A stretch of DNA of 64,000 nucleotides, taken from positions 1,922,001-1,986,000 of the forward strand of contig NZ_FOBG01000001.1 of the NCBI RefSeq assembly GCF_900109645.1, given 5' to 3'. The notes under the pieces are model-generated. The model did no database searches. It saw nothing but the letters and a program-made list of their open reading frames with translations, and was not told the origin of the DNA. Position numbers and translations under genes: made by a program. This stretch comes from Duganella sp. CF402 (lineage in GTDB: Bacteria > Pseudomonadota > Gammaproteobacteria > Burkholderiales > Burkholderiaceae_D). Below are positions 7,516 to 16,981 of the stretch, one piece after another (position 1 is the first letter of the stretch; every line of letters starts with the position of its first letter).

Positions 7516-9051
7516 ATGGCAGATTGGACCGGCGGTTATGTTGCAGATCTCGGCTATACCTTCGGCTACTATCCCGACCTGAACCCGCTCCGCAGCCAGC
7601 TCTTGCTCTTGCATGCGCGCCAGGCCATGCCCAAGCTGAGCACCGCCTGCGAGCTGGGTTTCGGACAGGGCGTCAGTGTCAACGTCCATGCTGCTGCCTC
7701 CACCACCCGTTGGTACGGTACAGACTTCCACCCCTCGCAGGCCGGATATGCGCAACAGCTGGCATCCAGCTATGCCGACGGCGCCCAGCTTTACGACCAG
7801 TCGTTTGCCGAATTCTGCGCGCGCGATGACCTGCCCGATTTCGATTTCATCGCCCTGCATGGCATCTGGAGCTGGATCTCCAACGAGAACCGCGCCATCA
7901 TCGTCGACTTCGTCCGCCGCAAACTCAAGGTCGGTGGCGTGCTATATATCAGCTACAACACGCTGCCCGGCTGGACGCCGATGGTCCCGGTGCGCAATCT
8001 GCTGGTGCAGCATGCGGAAATCATGACGCCATCTGGCGCCGGCGTGGCCAGCAAGGTGGAAAACGCGGTGGCCTTCGCGCGCAAGCTGTGGGCCACCAAT
8101 CCAGCCTACGCGCGCGCCCATCCGGCGTTAGGCGACAAGCTCAAAACCATCGCCGCGCAGGACCCGCACTACGTCGCGCACGAGTACTTCAACCGCGACT
8201 GGATGCCCATGTCGTTTGCCGAGATGGCCGACTGGTTGGACGACGCCAAGCTCGATTTCGCGACCTACGGCAGCGCCATCGAAAATATCACCGAGACGCA
8301 ATTGACGCCGGAGCAGATTGCACTGCTCAATGAATTACCCGATACCACCTTCCGCCAGACCGTGCGCGATTTCATGGTCAACCAGCAGTTCCGTCGCGAC
8401 TACTGGATCAAGGGTCCGCGCGAACTGACGCCGCTGGACTGCATGGAGCTGATGCGAGCGCAGCGCGTCGTCCTGTGCATGCAACACGATGAGGTATCGC
8501 TTACGCTCGACAGCCCGGTAGGCAAAAGCGCCCTGAATCCTTCCATCTACCGGCCTCTGCTAGAACTGCTGGCGGACTTTCGTCCGCGCACGCTGGGTGA
8601 AATCGAGCAGGAACTGGCGCGCCCCGATATCAAGCTTGGACAAATCCACCAGGCGACGACGGTGCTGCTGCATAAAGGCGCGCTGGGACTGGCACAGGAC
8701 CACGAGACCATCTTCCGCTGCCGCCCACGCACCGATAGCCTGAACCGCCTACTGCTCGAACAGGCGCGCAGCCGTGCGGAGGTCACCTGCCTGGCCAGTC
8801 CTGTGTTGGGAGGCGGTTTCCTAATCTCGCAGCTCAACCAACTGCTACTGTTGGCGCGTAACAGCGGCTTGCGCGAGCCGCACGAGTGGGCTGCCTATGT
8901 AGATCAACTGCTTAAATCACAGGGCCAGTGCGTGCTGAAAGATGGTGTTGCGCTCAACGATCCAGTCGCCATGCTGCAGTATCTGAACGAGCTGGCCGAC
9001 GTCTTCAACCGTCGGCAGCTGCCCCTACTGCTCGCGCTCGGCATCGCCTGA
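7516..9051 (+). CDS. SAM-dependent methyltransferase with methyltransferase-regulatory domain
   Basis: This 511-residue protein begins with a class I methyltransferase domain: motif I ELGFGQG (residues 46-52), an acidic end of strand 2 (YGTDFHPS) and a motif IV-like FDFIALHGIWSWI. The middle and C-terminal parts match the layout of the so-called methyltransferase regulatory domain (winged-helix-like, around residues 215-300) followed by a further helical region. Such two-part enzymes occur in bacteria with unknown, possibly protein or glycan, substrates. The ATG at 7516 is preceded by GGGAG at 6 bases; an upstream in-frame start at 7426 lacks a ribosome-binding site. It is separated from the preceding operon by about 100 bases. 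Confidence 0.75.
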   Translation: MADWTGGYVADLGYTFGYYPDLNPLRSQLLLLHARQAMPKLSTACELGFGQGVSVNVHAAASTTRWYGTDFHPSQAGYAQQLASSYADGAQLYDQSFAEFCARDDLPDFDFIALHGIWSWISNENRAIIVDFVRRKLKVGGVLYISYNTLPGWTPMVPVRNLLVQHAEIMTPSGAGVASKVENAVAFARKLWATNPAYARAHPALGDKLKTIAAQDPHYVAHEYFNRDWMPMSFAEMADWLDDAKLDFATYGSAIENITETQLTPEQIALLNELPDTTFRQTVRDFMVNQQFRRDYWIKGPRELTPLDCMELMRAQRVVLCMQHDEVSLTLDSPVGKSALNPSIYRPLLELLADFRPRTLGEIEQELARPDIKLGQIHQATTVLLHKGALGLAQDHETIFRCRPRTDSLNRLLLEQARSRAEVTCLASPVLGGGFLISQLNQLLLLARNSGLREPHEWAAYVDQLLKSQGQCVLKDGVALNDPVAMLQYLNELADVFNRRQLPLLLALGIA

Positions 9052-9162
9052 ACACAAACTGACTGGCCCGCTGATCGGCGTGCGCCGGTTCTAGCGGCAT
9101 TTGCCGCGCACGACGTACGCAGCACGACAGCATGCAGCAGTCCGGCAAGGCGGCGATGGCCC

Positions 9163-10197
9163 TCATGTTGCAGCCTCGGTCGCAGTCTGCGCTACCCGCA
9201 CCGCGTTGCGGCCGCCCTGCTTGGCGGCATACAGCATCTTGTCGGCCTGCTCCAGCCACTCGGCCGGTTCGGATGCCTGGTCCATATAGGCTACGCCGAT
9301 GGAGATGGTGATCGGATGCCCTTCCAGCAGCGTGGCTGCTGCCACCGCCGTGCGCAAGCCTTCGGCCAGCCGCGCCGCCGCGCTCAGTCCCGCGCCACTG
9401 GCAAGAATCGCAAACTCTTCACCGCCGTAGCGGAAGATGCGGTCCGAGGAACGCGTGTGTCGGCGCATCAGCTCCGCCAGCCGGATCAGCACCTTGTCGC
9501 CCGCCGCATGGCCGTATTGGTCGTTGACCTGCTTGAAATGGTCGAGGTCCAGCAGCAGCAAGCTCGCTTCCAGTTGCGGCCTGCGCTCCTGCGCATGCTC
9601 CGCCAGCTTGCGCTCCAGCGCGCGGCGGTTGCCGACGCCGGTCAGGAAATCCAGCTCCACCGCCGTGTGCAACTCCTTGTTCTGCAAGCCGGTGCGGTAA
9701 GCGAAGATGTAGGCGAACAGGTTCACCAGCCCGATGGTGACCACGATGGTCAACAGGTTCACCACTTCCAGCCGACTCACGAGTATCGTCACCAGCACCG
9801 CCAGTCCGACGCTGTTGATGGCCAGCGCCAGCGTCGGCCGCAACACGAAATAGGCGGCGATCATGGTCGGGTACACCCAGTAGACCAGCGCCACGCCGCG
9901 CAGATAGACGGTGACCAGCATGCCGGCTGAATAAAAAATCGTCACGCCAATGCTGGCGACCTGATAACGGCCGGTGCGCCACACGTGCACAATCACCGCC
10001 AACATGCCGATCACCAGCGCCATATCCACCGCCGCCGAGGCCCAGCTGCCCTGCAGCAGCCGGTACACGCCGAACGGCAGGATGCTCGGGATACTCAAGG
10101 CGCACAGCAGCATCAGGATGACTTCCTCCTGGCGCCGCTGGCGGCCTCCCGACAGCCAGCGCCAGCGCCCTCCCCCTGCCTGCGCCGGCTGGTTCAT
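9163..10197 (-). CDS. Membrane-anchored diguanylate cyclase (GGDEF)
   Basis: The 344-residue protein has about six N-terminal membrane helices (residues 25-168) and a C-terminal GGDEF domain. The active-site motif is GGEEF (258-262), a functional variant, and an RSSD inhibitory (I-site) motif lies exactly five residues upstream (249-252), so it should make c-di-GMP and be product-inhibited. No sensory domain other than the membrane part is visible. It begins only 8 bases after the stop of the RND pump gene and is therefore probably the fourth gene of the efflux operon, linking drug or metabolite export to biofilm signalling. Confidence 0.88.
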   Translation of the reverse strand: MNQPAQAGGGRWRWLSGGRQRRQEEVILMLLCALSIPSILPFGVYRLLQGSWASAAVDMALVIGMLAVIVHVWRTGRYQVASIGVTIFYSAGMLVTVYLRGVALVYWVYPTMIAAYFVLRPTLALAINSVGLAVLVTILVSRLEVVNLLTIVVTIGLVNLFAYIFAYRTGLQNKELHTAVELDFLTGVGNRRALERKLAEHAQERRPQLEASLLLLDLDHFKQVNDQYGHAAGDKVLIRLAELMRRHTRSSDRIFRYGGEEFAILASGAGLSAAARLAEGLRTAVAAATLLEGHPITISIGVAYMDQASEPAEWLEQADKMLYAAKQGGRNAVRVAQTATEAAT

Positions 10198-10205
10198 GGC
10201 GGTGC

Positions 10206-13200
10206 TCAGTGGGCACCTTGCGGCGCAGGCGTCTCGGCCGCCGTGGCCTCCGCCTTATGCTCGCCCGCGAGGAACATATACATGGCCGGCACCACGAACA
10301 GCGTGAACAAGGTGCCGATCGACAGGCCGGTGAAGATCACCAGCCCCATTGCGTGACGGCCCGCCGCGCCGGCGCCCGACGCGATCACCAGCGGCACCAC
10401 GCCAAACACCATCGCCGCAGTGGTCATCAGGATAGGACGCAGGCGCGTGGCCGATGCTTCCTCGATCGCCTCGCGCTTGGACTTGCCGGCCGCACGCAGG
10501 TGGTTGGCCACCTCCACGATCAGAATACCGTGCTTGGAGATGAGGCCCATCAGCGTCACCAGCCCCACCTGCGTGTAGATGTTGATCGAGGCGAAGCCGA
10601 GGAAGATGAAGGTCATCGCGCCGAACAGCGCCATCGGCACCGAGAACAGGATCACGATCGGATCGCGGAAGCTCTCGAACTGCGCCGCCAGCGCCAGGAA
10701 CACGATAATCACCGCGAACAGCATGGTCACCAGGAAGCCGCCCGACTCTTTCGAGTACTGGCGCGATTCGCCCGAGAAGTCCGCCGTGTAGCCGGACGGC
10801 GCCACTTCCTTCAGCGCGTCGCGCAGGTACTGCTGGATCTCGCCCTGGGTGGAACCGGTCACGCCGGAGATGGTGGCGGCGTTCAGCTGCTGGAAGCGGT
10901 TGATCGATTCCGGCTGCACGCTGTACTTGATGCTGGCCACGGTGCTGGCCGGGATCATGTCGCCGGCCGGCGTCTTGATATGGAAGTCCAGCACGTCGTT
11001 TGGATTCAGGCGATCCACCTGCTGCACTTGCGGGATCACCTTGTACGAGCGGCCCGAGATCGAGAAGTAGTTGACGTAGCCGCCGCCCAGCGCCGCCGCC
11101 ATCGCGTTACCGAAGTCCTGCTGCGTCAGGCCCAGCGTGGCCAGCTTGTCGCGGTCCACTTCGACCCGCGCTTGCGGCGTGTCGATCTTCAGGTCGACGT
11201 CGGCGAAGTAGAACTTGTTGTCCTTCTGCGCTTTTTCCAGCACCGCATGCGCCACCGTGTTGAGGTTTTCAAACGGCTCGGTGGTGGTGATCACGAACTG
11301 CACCGGCAGGCCCGAGCTGCCCGGCAGCGCCGGGAACTGGAACGCCGCCACGCGGCCGCCGGCGATGTTGTTCCACTTGGCCTGCAGCTCCTGCTGGATC
11401 TCGTGCGCCGAGCGGGTGCGCTTATCCCACGATTTGAACAGCACACCGCCGATGCCGGAATTCGTGGTCGGCACACCGGTGATCTGGAACATCTGCTCGT
11501 ACTCGGGCAGTTCCTTGGCCACTTCGAAAATCTGCTTGGCGTAAGCCTGCATCTGGTCCGAGGTGGCGGTCGGCGCGCCGACCACCTGCGACAGCACGAT
11601 ACCCTGGTCCTCTTCCGGCGCCAGTTCGGACTGCGACATTTTGAACTGCACGATCAGCAAACCGAACACGATCACGCCGAACACGATCAGCACCGGCCAG
11701 GTGTTGAGCAGCGAATGCAGCAGGCGTAGATAGCCGTTGTGGACCTTCTCGAACACCTTGTCAATGGCCTTGACGAACTTGCCCTCGTCCTGCGTGTGGT
11801 CGAAGAAATGGCCGCACATCATGGGCGACAGCGTCAACGCCACGATGCCGGACACCGCCACTGCGCCGGCCAGCGTGAACGCGAACTCGGTAAACAGCGC
11901 GCCGGTCAGGCCGCCCTGGAAGCCGATCGGTACGTACACCGCGATCAGCACCACCGTCATCGCCAGGATCGGGCTGCCCAGCTCGCGCGCGGCGACGATG
12001 GCGGAATCGAACGGCGTCATGCCGGCCTTCATGTGGCGGTCGACGTTTTCCACCACGATGATGGCGTCGTCCACCACCAGCCCGATGGCGAGCACGATCG
12101 CCAGAAGCGTCAGCAGATTAATCGAGTAGCCCAGCATCAGCATCACGAAGAAGGTGCCGATCAGCGATAGCGGCATCGCCACCACCGGCACGATCACCGC
12201 GCGGAAGCTGCCGAGGAACAGGTAGATCACCACCGTCACGATCAGCAGCGCTTCCACCAGCGTCTTCACCACTTCCTCGATCGAGGTGTTGATGAACTCC
12301 GTGGAGTCGTAGACGATTTCGCCGGTCAAGCCGGCCGGCAGCTGGTCGCGGATCGGCGGGAAGGCCTCGCGCACGCGCTTGGCGACGTCGAGGATGTTGG
12401 CGTCCGGCGCCACCTTGATACCGATGAACACCGAGCGCACGCCGCTGAAGGCCACGTTGAAGTCATAGTTTTCCGATCCCAGCGTGACGGTGGCGATGTC
12501 CTCCAGCCGCACGATGGCGCCGCCAGCCTGCTTGACGGCCAGCTGCTTGAATTCGTCCACCGTGTGCAGGTCGGTGCCGGCGGTCAGCGGCACGGTCACC
12601 ATCTGGCCCTTGGTCGAACCGAGGCCGGCGAGGTAGTTATTGGCCGCCAGCGCGGCGCTCACTTCGGCCGCAGTGACGCCGTGCGCCGCCATCTTGCCCG
12701 CATCCAGCCAGGCGCGCAGCGCGAACTGGCGTGCGCCCAGCAGCTCGGCGGTCTGCACGCCCTGGATCGAATCGAGCTTGGGCTTAACCACGCGCGACAG
12801 GAAGTCGGTCACGTTATTGGTCGGCAGCGTGTCGCTGTAGAAGCCCATGTACATGGCGTCCGTGGTCTGGCCGGTCTGCACCGTCAGCACCGGTTGCTGC
12901 GCCTGTTGCGGCAGCTGGTTCTTGACCGAGTTGACCTGGGTGGTGATCTCGGTCAGCGCGCGGTTGGAGTCATAGTTCAGGCGCAGCGTGGCGGTGATGG
13001 TCGACACGCCGCTGTTCGACGACGATGACAGATAGTCGATACCCTGCGCCTGCGCGATGGCCGATTCCAGCGGCTGCGTGATGAAGCCCGCCACCGTGGC
13101 AGCATCCGCGCCGTAGTAGGTGGTGGAGATGGTCACCACCGCGTTCTGCGTCTTCGGATACTGGTTGATCGGAAGGCTGAACAGCGAGCGCAGACCCAGC

Positions 13201-13268
13201 ACCACGATCAGCAGGCTGATAACGCTGGCGAGGACCGGCCGCTTGATGAAGATGTCGGTAAAGTTCAT
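10206..13268 (-). CDS. RND-family efflux pump inner-membrane transporter (HAE-1 type)
   Basis: This 1020-residue protein has the RND pump layout: N-terminal FIKRPVLASVISLLIVVLG helix, large periplasmic porter loops after TM1 and TM7, and the proton-relay aspartate pair in TM4 (GLVVDDAIIVVEN). It ends with the usual GVVPLVIASGAGA and VVPAMYMF segments. As an HAE-1 member it would export drugs, dyes or hydrophobic metabolites with proton antiport, together with the adaptor and outer-membrane factor encoded upstream. It starts 11 bases after the adaptor stop. Its sequence style is nearest to MexK/MuxB-type pumps, but substrate cannot be read from sequence. Confidence 0.93.
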   Translation of the reverse strand: MNFTDIFIKRPVLASVISLLIVVLGLRSLFSLPINQYPKTQNAVVTISTTYYGADAATVAGFITQPLESAIAQAQGIDYLSSSSNSGVSTITATLRLNYDSNRALTEITTQVNSVKNQLPQQAQQPVLTVQTGQTTDAMYMGFYSDTLPTNNVTDFLSRVVKPKLDSIQGVQTAELLGARQFALRAWLDAGKMAAHGVTAAEVSAALAANNYLAGLGSTKGQMVTVPLTAGTDLHTVDEFKQLAVKQAGGAIVRLEDIATVTLGSENYDFNVAFSGVRSVFIGIKVAPDANILDVAKRVREAFPPIRDQLPAGLTGEIVYDSTEFINTSIEEVVKTLVEALLIVTVVIYLFLGSFRAVIVPVVAMPLSLIGTFFVMLMLGYSINLLTLLAIVLAIGLVVDDAIIVVENVDRHMKAGMTPFDSAIVAARELGSPILAMTVVLIAVYVPIGFQGGLTGALFTEFAFTLAGAVAVSGIVALTLSPMMCGHFFDHTQDEGKFVKAIDKVFEKVHNGYLRLLHSLLNTWPVLIVFGVIVFGLLIVQFKMSQSELAPEEDQGIVLSQVVGAPTATSDQMQAYAKQIFEVAKELPEYEQMFQITGVPTTNSGIGGVLFKSWDKRTRSAHEIQQELQAKWNNIAGGRVAAFQFPALPGSSGLPVQFVITTTEPFENLNTVAHAVLEKAQKDNKFYFADVDLKIDTPQARVEVDRDKLATLGLTQQDFGNAMAAALGGGYVNYFSISGRSYKVIPQVQQVDRLNPNDVLDFHIKTPAGDMIPASTVASIKYSVQPESINRFQQLNAATISGVTGSTQGEIQQYLRDALKEVAPSGYTADFSGESRQYSKESGGFLVTMLFAVIIVFLALAAQFESFRDPIVILFSVPMALFGAMTFIFLGFASINIYTQVGLVTLMGLISKHGILIVEVANHLRAAGKSKREAIEEASATRLRPILMTTAAMVFGVVPLVIASGAGAAGRHAMGLVIFTGLSIGTLFTLFVVPAMYMFLAGEHKAEATAAETPAPQGAH

Positions 13269-13279
13269 GGCGCTGGTCC

Positions 13280-14425
13280 TCAGTGTTCCTGCGGCGTCGG
13301 ATTCGGGCTGTTGGCCGGTATGACCTTGTTGTCGATCCGCGCCGGCGTGCCATTCTTCAGTTTCAGCTGGCCGGTGGTGACCACGGTCTGGCCTTCCTTC
13401 ACACCGGTGAGAATGGCCACCTGATCGCCACGGGTCGCCCCCGTGGTGACAAACACCTGTTGCGCCACCAGGTAAGGCTGGCCCTTGTCATCCTTGAGCG
13501 CATCCTTGGCGTCGGCCGCCGGCTGCGCCAGCACGAACACGGTGGAGCCATACGGGTTGTAGGTGATGGCGGTCTGCGGCAAGGTCAGGTACTTCTTCAT
13601 GTCGCCCTGGTCCAGCGCCACGCTGGCGAACATGCCCGGCAACAGCTGGCGCTTGGCGTTCGGCACGGTGGCCTGCACTTGCACATTGCGGGTGGCGGCA
13701 TCGACTTTCGGGCTGATGGAAGTGACCTTGGCCGGGAAAGCCACGCCGGGATAGGCGTCGCTGGTCAGGTTCAGCTTCTGGCCAATGGACAGGCCGGCCA
13801 GCTGCTTTTGCGGCACGAAGAAATCGACGTACACGGTATCGATGGTTTGCAGCGTCACCAGCTTGTCGCCGGGATTGAGGTACTGGCCCGGATTGACGGC
13901 GGTGATCCCCAGCTTGCCAGCGAACGGCGCACGGATGGTCTTCTTGTCGACCGTTGCTTTCTGCTGCGCGACCAGCGCCTGCTTGCTCTTCAGGTCCGCC
14001 TCGTCGGCGTCGACCTGCGCCTGGCTGATGGCTTGCGCCGCCAGCTGCAGCTTGTCGCGCTTGAGGGTGGTGGCCGACAGGTCGGCGGACGCCTGCAGCG
14101 CGCGCAGTTGCGCCACGTCGGAATCGGCATTCAGCTCGAACAGCACCTGCCCTGCCTTCACCTCGTCGCCCGACTTGAAGCGCACCTCGCGCACCAGGCC
14201 CGCGATCTCGGTGGTCACGTCAACGCCGCGCACCGGCGCCAGCGTGCCGACGGCGCTGAGTTGCGGCTGCCATTCGGCCGCCTGCACCTTGACGGCAGTG
14301 ACCACCTGGGCGCTCGGCTTGGGCGAGCTGGCAATCAGTTTTTTGATCTGCATATACTTCCCGAACGCCAGCACCGCGATCAGTAAAAGCACGCCTCCAA
14401 CCATGATGAGCATACGCTTGGTCAT
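13280..14425 (-). CDS. RND efflux periplasmic adaptor (membrane fusion protein)
   Basis: This 381-residue adaptor has an N-terminal membrane anchor (residues 4-24, no lipobox), split lipoyl halves (GLVREVRFKSGDEVKAGQVLFEL and IRAPFAGKLGI), an alpha-helical hairpin between them, and beta-barrel and membrane-proximal domains. It bridges the RND pump and the outer-membrane channel. I place the start at the ATG at 14425, which follows GGCAGGAG with ideal spacing; in-frame sequence further upstream overlaps the outer-membrane factor gene. There are 11 bases to the pump gene and 23 to the upstream stop. Confidence 0.9.
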   Translation of the reverse strand: MTKRMLIMVGGVLLLIAVLAFGKYMQIKKLIASSPKPSAQVVTAVKVQAAEWQPQLSAVGTLAPVRGVDVTTEIAGLVREVRFKSGDEVKAGQVLFELNADSDVAQLRALQASADLSATTLKRDKLQLAAQAISQAQVDADEADLKSKQALVAQQKATVDKKTIRAPFAGKLGITAVNPGQYLNPGDKLVTLQTIDTVYVDFFVPQKQLAGLSIGQKLNLTSDAYPGVAFPAKVTSISPKVDAATRNVQVQATVPNAKRQLLPGMFASVALDQGDMKKYLTLPQTAITYNPYGSTVFVLAQPAADAKDALKDDKGQPYLVAQQVFVTTGATRGDQVAILTGVKEGQTVVTTGQLKLKNGTPARIDNKVIPANSPNPTPQEH

Positions 14426-14448
14426 GAAGTTTTCTCCTGCCGTTTTGA

Positions 14449-15906
14449 TTATTGATTTTGACGATTCCACCAGCCGCCACCGAGCGCCTGGAACAGCGCC
14501 GCCGTGTCGGCATAGCGGGTTGCCTGCGCCTGTACCAGGCTGATATGGGTCTGCTGATAACTGCGCTGCGCATCAAGCAGGGCCAGATAGCTGATGCCAC
14601 CCAGCTTGTACTGCTGCTCGGACAGCGTGAGCGTTTCGCGCGCCAGCGCTTCGGCCTCCGCCTGCGCCTTCAGCGCCGCCGCGTCGGCATCGAGCGCGCG
14701 CAGCGTGTCGGCCACGTTCTGGAATGCGGTCAGCACGGTGGCGCGGTACTGCGCGGCAGCGACATCGTAGGCCGCTTCCGCCGCGCGCCGCCGGGCGCTC
14801 AGGGCGCCGCCGTTAAAGATAGGCTGCGCGATGCCGGCCGCCAGGTTCCACACGCTGGTATCGGATTCAAACAGCTTGCCGAAGGTGGACGCCGACGAGC
14901 CGTAGCTGCCGCTCAGCGTGAACTGCGGATACTGGGCCGCCGTCGCCACGCCGATGGCGGCGCTGGCCTGGTGCAGCGCTTCCTCGCTGGCGCGGATGTC
15001 GGGCCGCTGGCGCACCAGCGCCGACGGCAGCGATACCGGCAGCTGCTCCGGCAAGGTCAGCGAATCCAGCACGAACTGCGGCATGCCCGCCTCGCCCGGC
15101 AGCTTGCCCGCCAGGACCGACAACTGGTGCTGCGCCGCCGCCAGCGCCTTTTCCAGCGGCGCCACCGTAGCCGCCACCTGCGCCACCTGGTTGCGCTGGC
15201 TGAGCACCGTCGCGCGCGGCACGGCGCCGTATTCGAACTGCTTTTCGATCACGCCGAGCTGGCGGTTCAGCGCATCCAGCACTTCGCGCGTGGCCTTCAG
15301 TTGCGCGCGCAGCGAGGCTTCCTGGATGGCGCCGGTGACCACGTTGGCGCTCAGCGCCAGATAGGTTGCCTCCAGCTGGAAGCGCTGGTAGTCGACCGCC
15401 GCCTGCGCGCCTTCCAGCGTGCGGCGCGTGGCGCCAAACACGTCCGGGGTGTAGGACACGTTGACCGAGGCGTTATACAGATTGAATACGCCAGCCGCGC
15501 CGCCGGCGGTGGCGGTGCTGGTCTTCTGGCGCGCCACGCCCAGCTGCGCATTCACCGATGGATAAACCAGGTTGCCCGCCTGGGCGTTGTAGTTCTCCTG
15601 CGCCTGCCGCAGCGCCGCTTCGGCCGCCGCCATGTTCGGATTTTGCGCCAGCGCGGCGCGGATCAGCTGGTCCAGCGCTTCTGATCGAAACAGCGCCCAC
15701 CATTGCGCCGGGATCTCCTGCCCGAACGCGAACTGCTGGGCAGCGCCGCCGGTGCCGGGCGCGGAAACTGTCTTGGAAGGAAGCGGCGTCGGAGTATAAC
15801 TATCGTTGGCGGCCGCCGGCGCCGCCGGTTGTTTAAAGTCGGGCCCGAGCGCACATCCGCTTAAGCCTGCTGCCAGTAAAGTTGCTGCGAAGATCCGTTT
15901 GTCCAC
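14449..15906 (-). CDS. Outer-membrane efflux lipoprotein (TolC/NodT family)
   Basis: The 485-residue protein has a lipoprotein signal with lipobox LSGC (Cys18) and two outer-membrane-efflux repeats rich in long helices (for example LRQAQENYNAQ and LSEQQYKLGGISYLALLDAQRSYQQ). It forms the trimeric exit duct for the RND pump. The start is taken as GTG at 15906, preceded by GGGGGAG at 6 bases; a GTG at 15921 is possible but has no better site. Placing the outer-membrane factor first, before adaptor and pump, is the reverse of the common adaptor-pump-factor order. Confidence 0.9.
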   Translation of the reverse strand: MDKRIFAATLLAAGLSGCALGPDFKQPAAPAAANDSYTPTPLPSKTVSAPGTGGAAQQFAFGQEIPAQWWALFRSEALDQLIRAALAQNPNMAAAEAALRQAQENYNAQAGNLVYPSVNAQLGVARQKTSTATAGGAAGVFNLYNASVNVSYTPDVFGATRRTLEGAQAAVDYQRFQLEATYLALSANVVTGAIQEASLRAQLKATREVLDALNRQLGVIEKQFEYGAVPRATVLSQRNQVAQVAATVAPLEKALAAAQHQLSVLAGKLPGEAGMPQFVLDSLTLPEQLPVSLPSALVRQRPDIRASEEALHQASAAIGVATAAQYPQFTLSGSYGSSASTFGKLFESDTSVWNLAAGIAQPIFNGGALSARRRAAEAAYDVAAAQYRATVLTAFQNVADTLRALDADAAALKAQAEAEALARETLTLSEQQYKLGGISYLALLDAQRSYQQTHISLVQAQATRYADTAALFQALGGGWWNRQNQ

Positions 15907-16001
15907 TACAGTCTCCCCCACCGTGTTACTGATTAATATACATTATTTAACATGTTCGCATTTTTTCTGGCTCAAGTGTGGCTTTATTGCCGTGCGGCGA
16001 C

Positions 16002-16042
16002 AAAAAAAAACGGGCTTTGCCATCGCTGGCAAAGCCCGTTTT
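16002..16042 (-). terminator. Rho-independent terminator of the EF-hand gene
   Basis: AAAACGGGCTTTGCCA (16007-16022) pairs perfectly with 16027-16042 around a 4-base loop. On the minus strand the stem is followed by a run of nine T. It lies 16 bases beyond the stop of the EF-hand gene (16059) and insulates the efflux operon downstream on the same strand. Confidence 0.9.
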
Positions 16043-16058
16043 CAGGATCAGGGTGTAG

Positions 16059-16712
16059 TCAGGCTGGTTCCGCAGTGGCCGCCGCGCCGACCGCACCGTA
16101 AGCGCGGTTGACTTCGGTCAGCGAGAAGGCGTTAGGACCATTGGTTTGCGCATCGGCGACTTCATCATGCGCCAGGCTGCGGTAGGTCAGCGGCGCTTCG
16201 TAGCGGATACGCTCGTCTTCGCTGATCTTGCCGTCGTGGTTAATGTCGGCCGACATTTCACCGTTAGGCGGCGGCACGCCCAGCAGGCCATCCTTGCCCA
16301 CGCCCGGCAGCGGCTCAGGCGACGGCAGCGAGTCGTTCAGCGGGCTCGCGGCAGCGGCGGTATTGGCCGCCTCGGCATCGGCGCCGAAACGGGCCTGGAA
16401 GATTTGGGTCTCCGGACGCTGAGCCAGTTTTTTCAGGCCTTCGTCGAACTGTTGCAGCGCGGTTTTCAGCGACTCGTCTTCCGAGACGGCCTTGACCAGA
16501 GCGTTGGCCTGATCGCCAGTGTCGGTGGTAGAGCTGGTATCGATTTGCAGCGCGGTGGTGAAGCCGGGCAACGACAGATAAGCCGCCACCGAAGCACTCA
16601 GGTCCGCGTTGGTACTTTTATCCGTTTCTGCAACTTTTACAGGCGCGAGCGCCTTATCTGCAACCAAGGCTGCGGAAAGGGTAGCACCACCAATGTTGTT
16701 CACCATAATCAT
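16059..16712 (-). CDS. EF-hand domain protein of unknown role
   Basis: The 217-residue product contains one canonical 12-residue EF-hand loop, D156-I-N-H-D160-G-K-I-S-E-D-E167, suited to bind Ca2+. The rest is alanine/acidic-rich and low in complexity, with a predicted helical segment at about 70-100 and a proline-rich linker (SPLNDSLPSPEPLPGVG). There is no signal peptide. I place the start at the ATG at 16712 (preceded by GCAGGAG at 6 bases) rather than the upstream TTG. It is monocistronic, with its own strong terminator. A second partial calcium motif (NAFSLTEVNRAYG) may be an EF-hand-like half. Function is not recognisable beyond calcium binding. Confidence 0.7.
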   Translation of the reverse strand: MIMVNNIGGATLSAALVADKALAPVKVAETDKSTNADLSASVAAYLSLPGFTTALQIDTSSTTDTGDQANALVKAVSEDESLKTALQQFDEGLKKLAQRPETQIFQARFGADAEAANTAAAASPLNDSLPSPEPLPGVGKDGLLGVPPPNGEMSADINHDGKISEDERIRYEAPLTYRSLAHDEVADAQTNGPNAFSLTEVNRAYGAVGAAATAEPA

Positions 16713-16981
16713 AATCGACTCCTGCAAGAAGATTCCTCACCCCTGCATTCTATCAGCGTTTTAGCAAGAGTTTTCATGTCGTGCGTTCTTCTCCTGCAAA
16801 AAAGTGCTCTTTTCCTTAAAAAATGCCTGATTGCAACACCGTCTTCATTATCGAAATTAATTGTCTTTATGTTTTGATAGTTTTACATGCATTTTATTGC
16901 CTGAAAGATCATACCGGTCATCGCCACGTCACAAGTATGGGCTACTATCACGTGTTATTTTCCTCACACTGGCGACGACCT

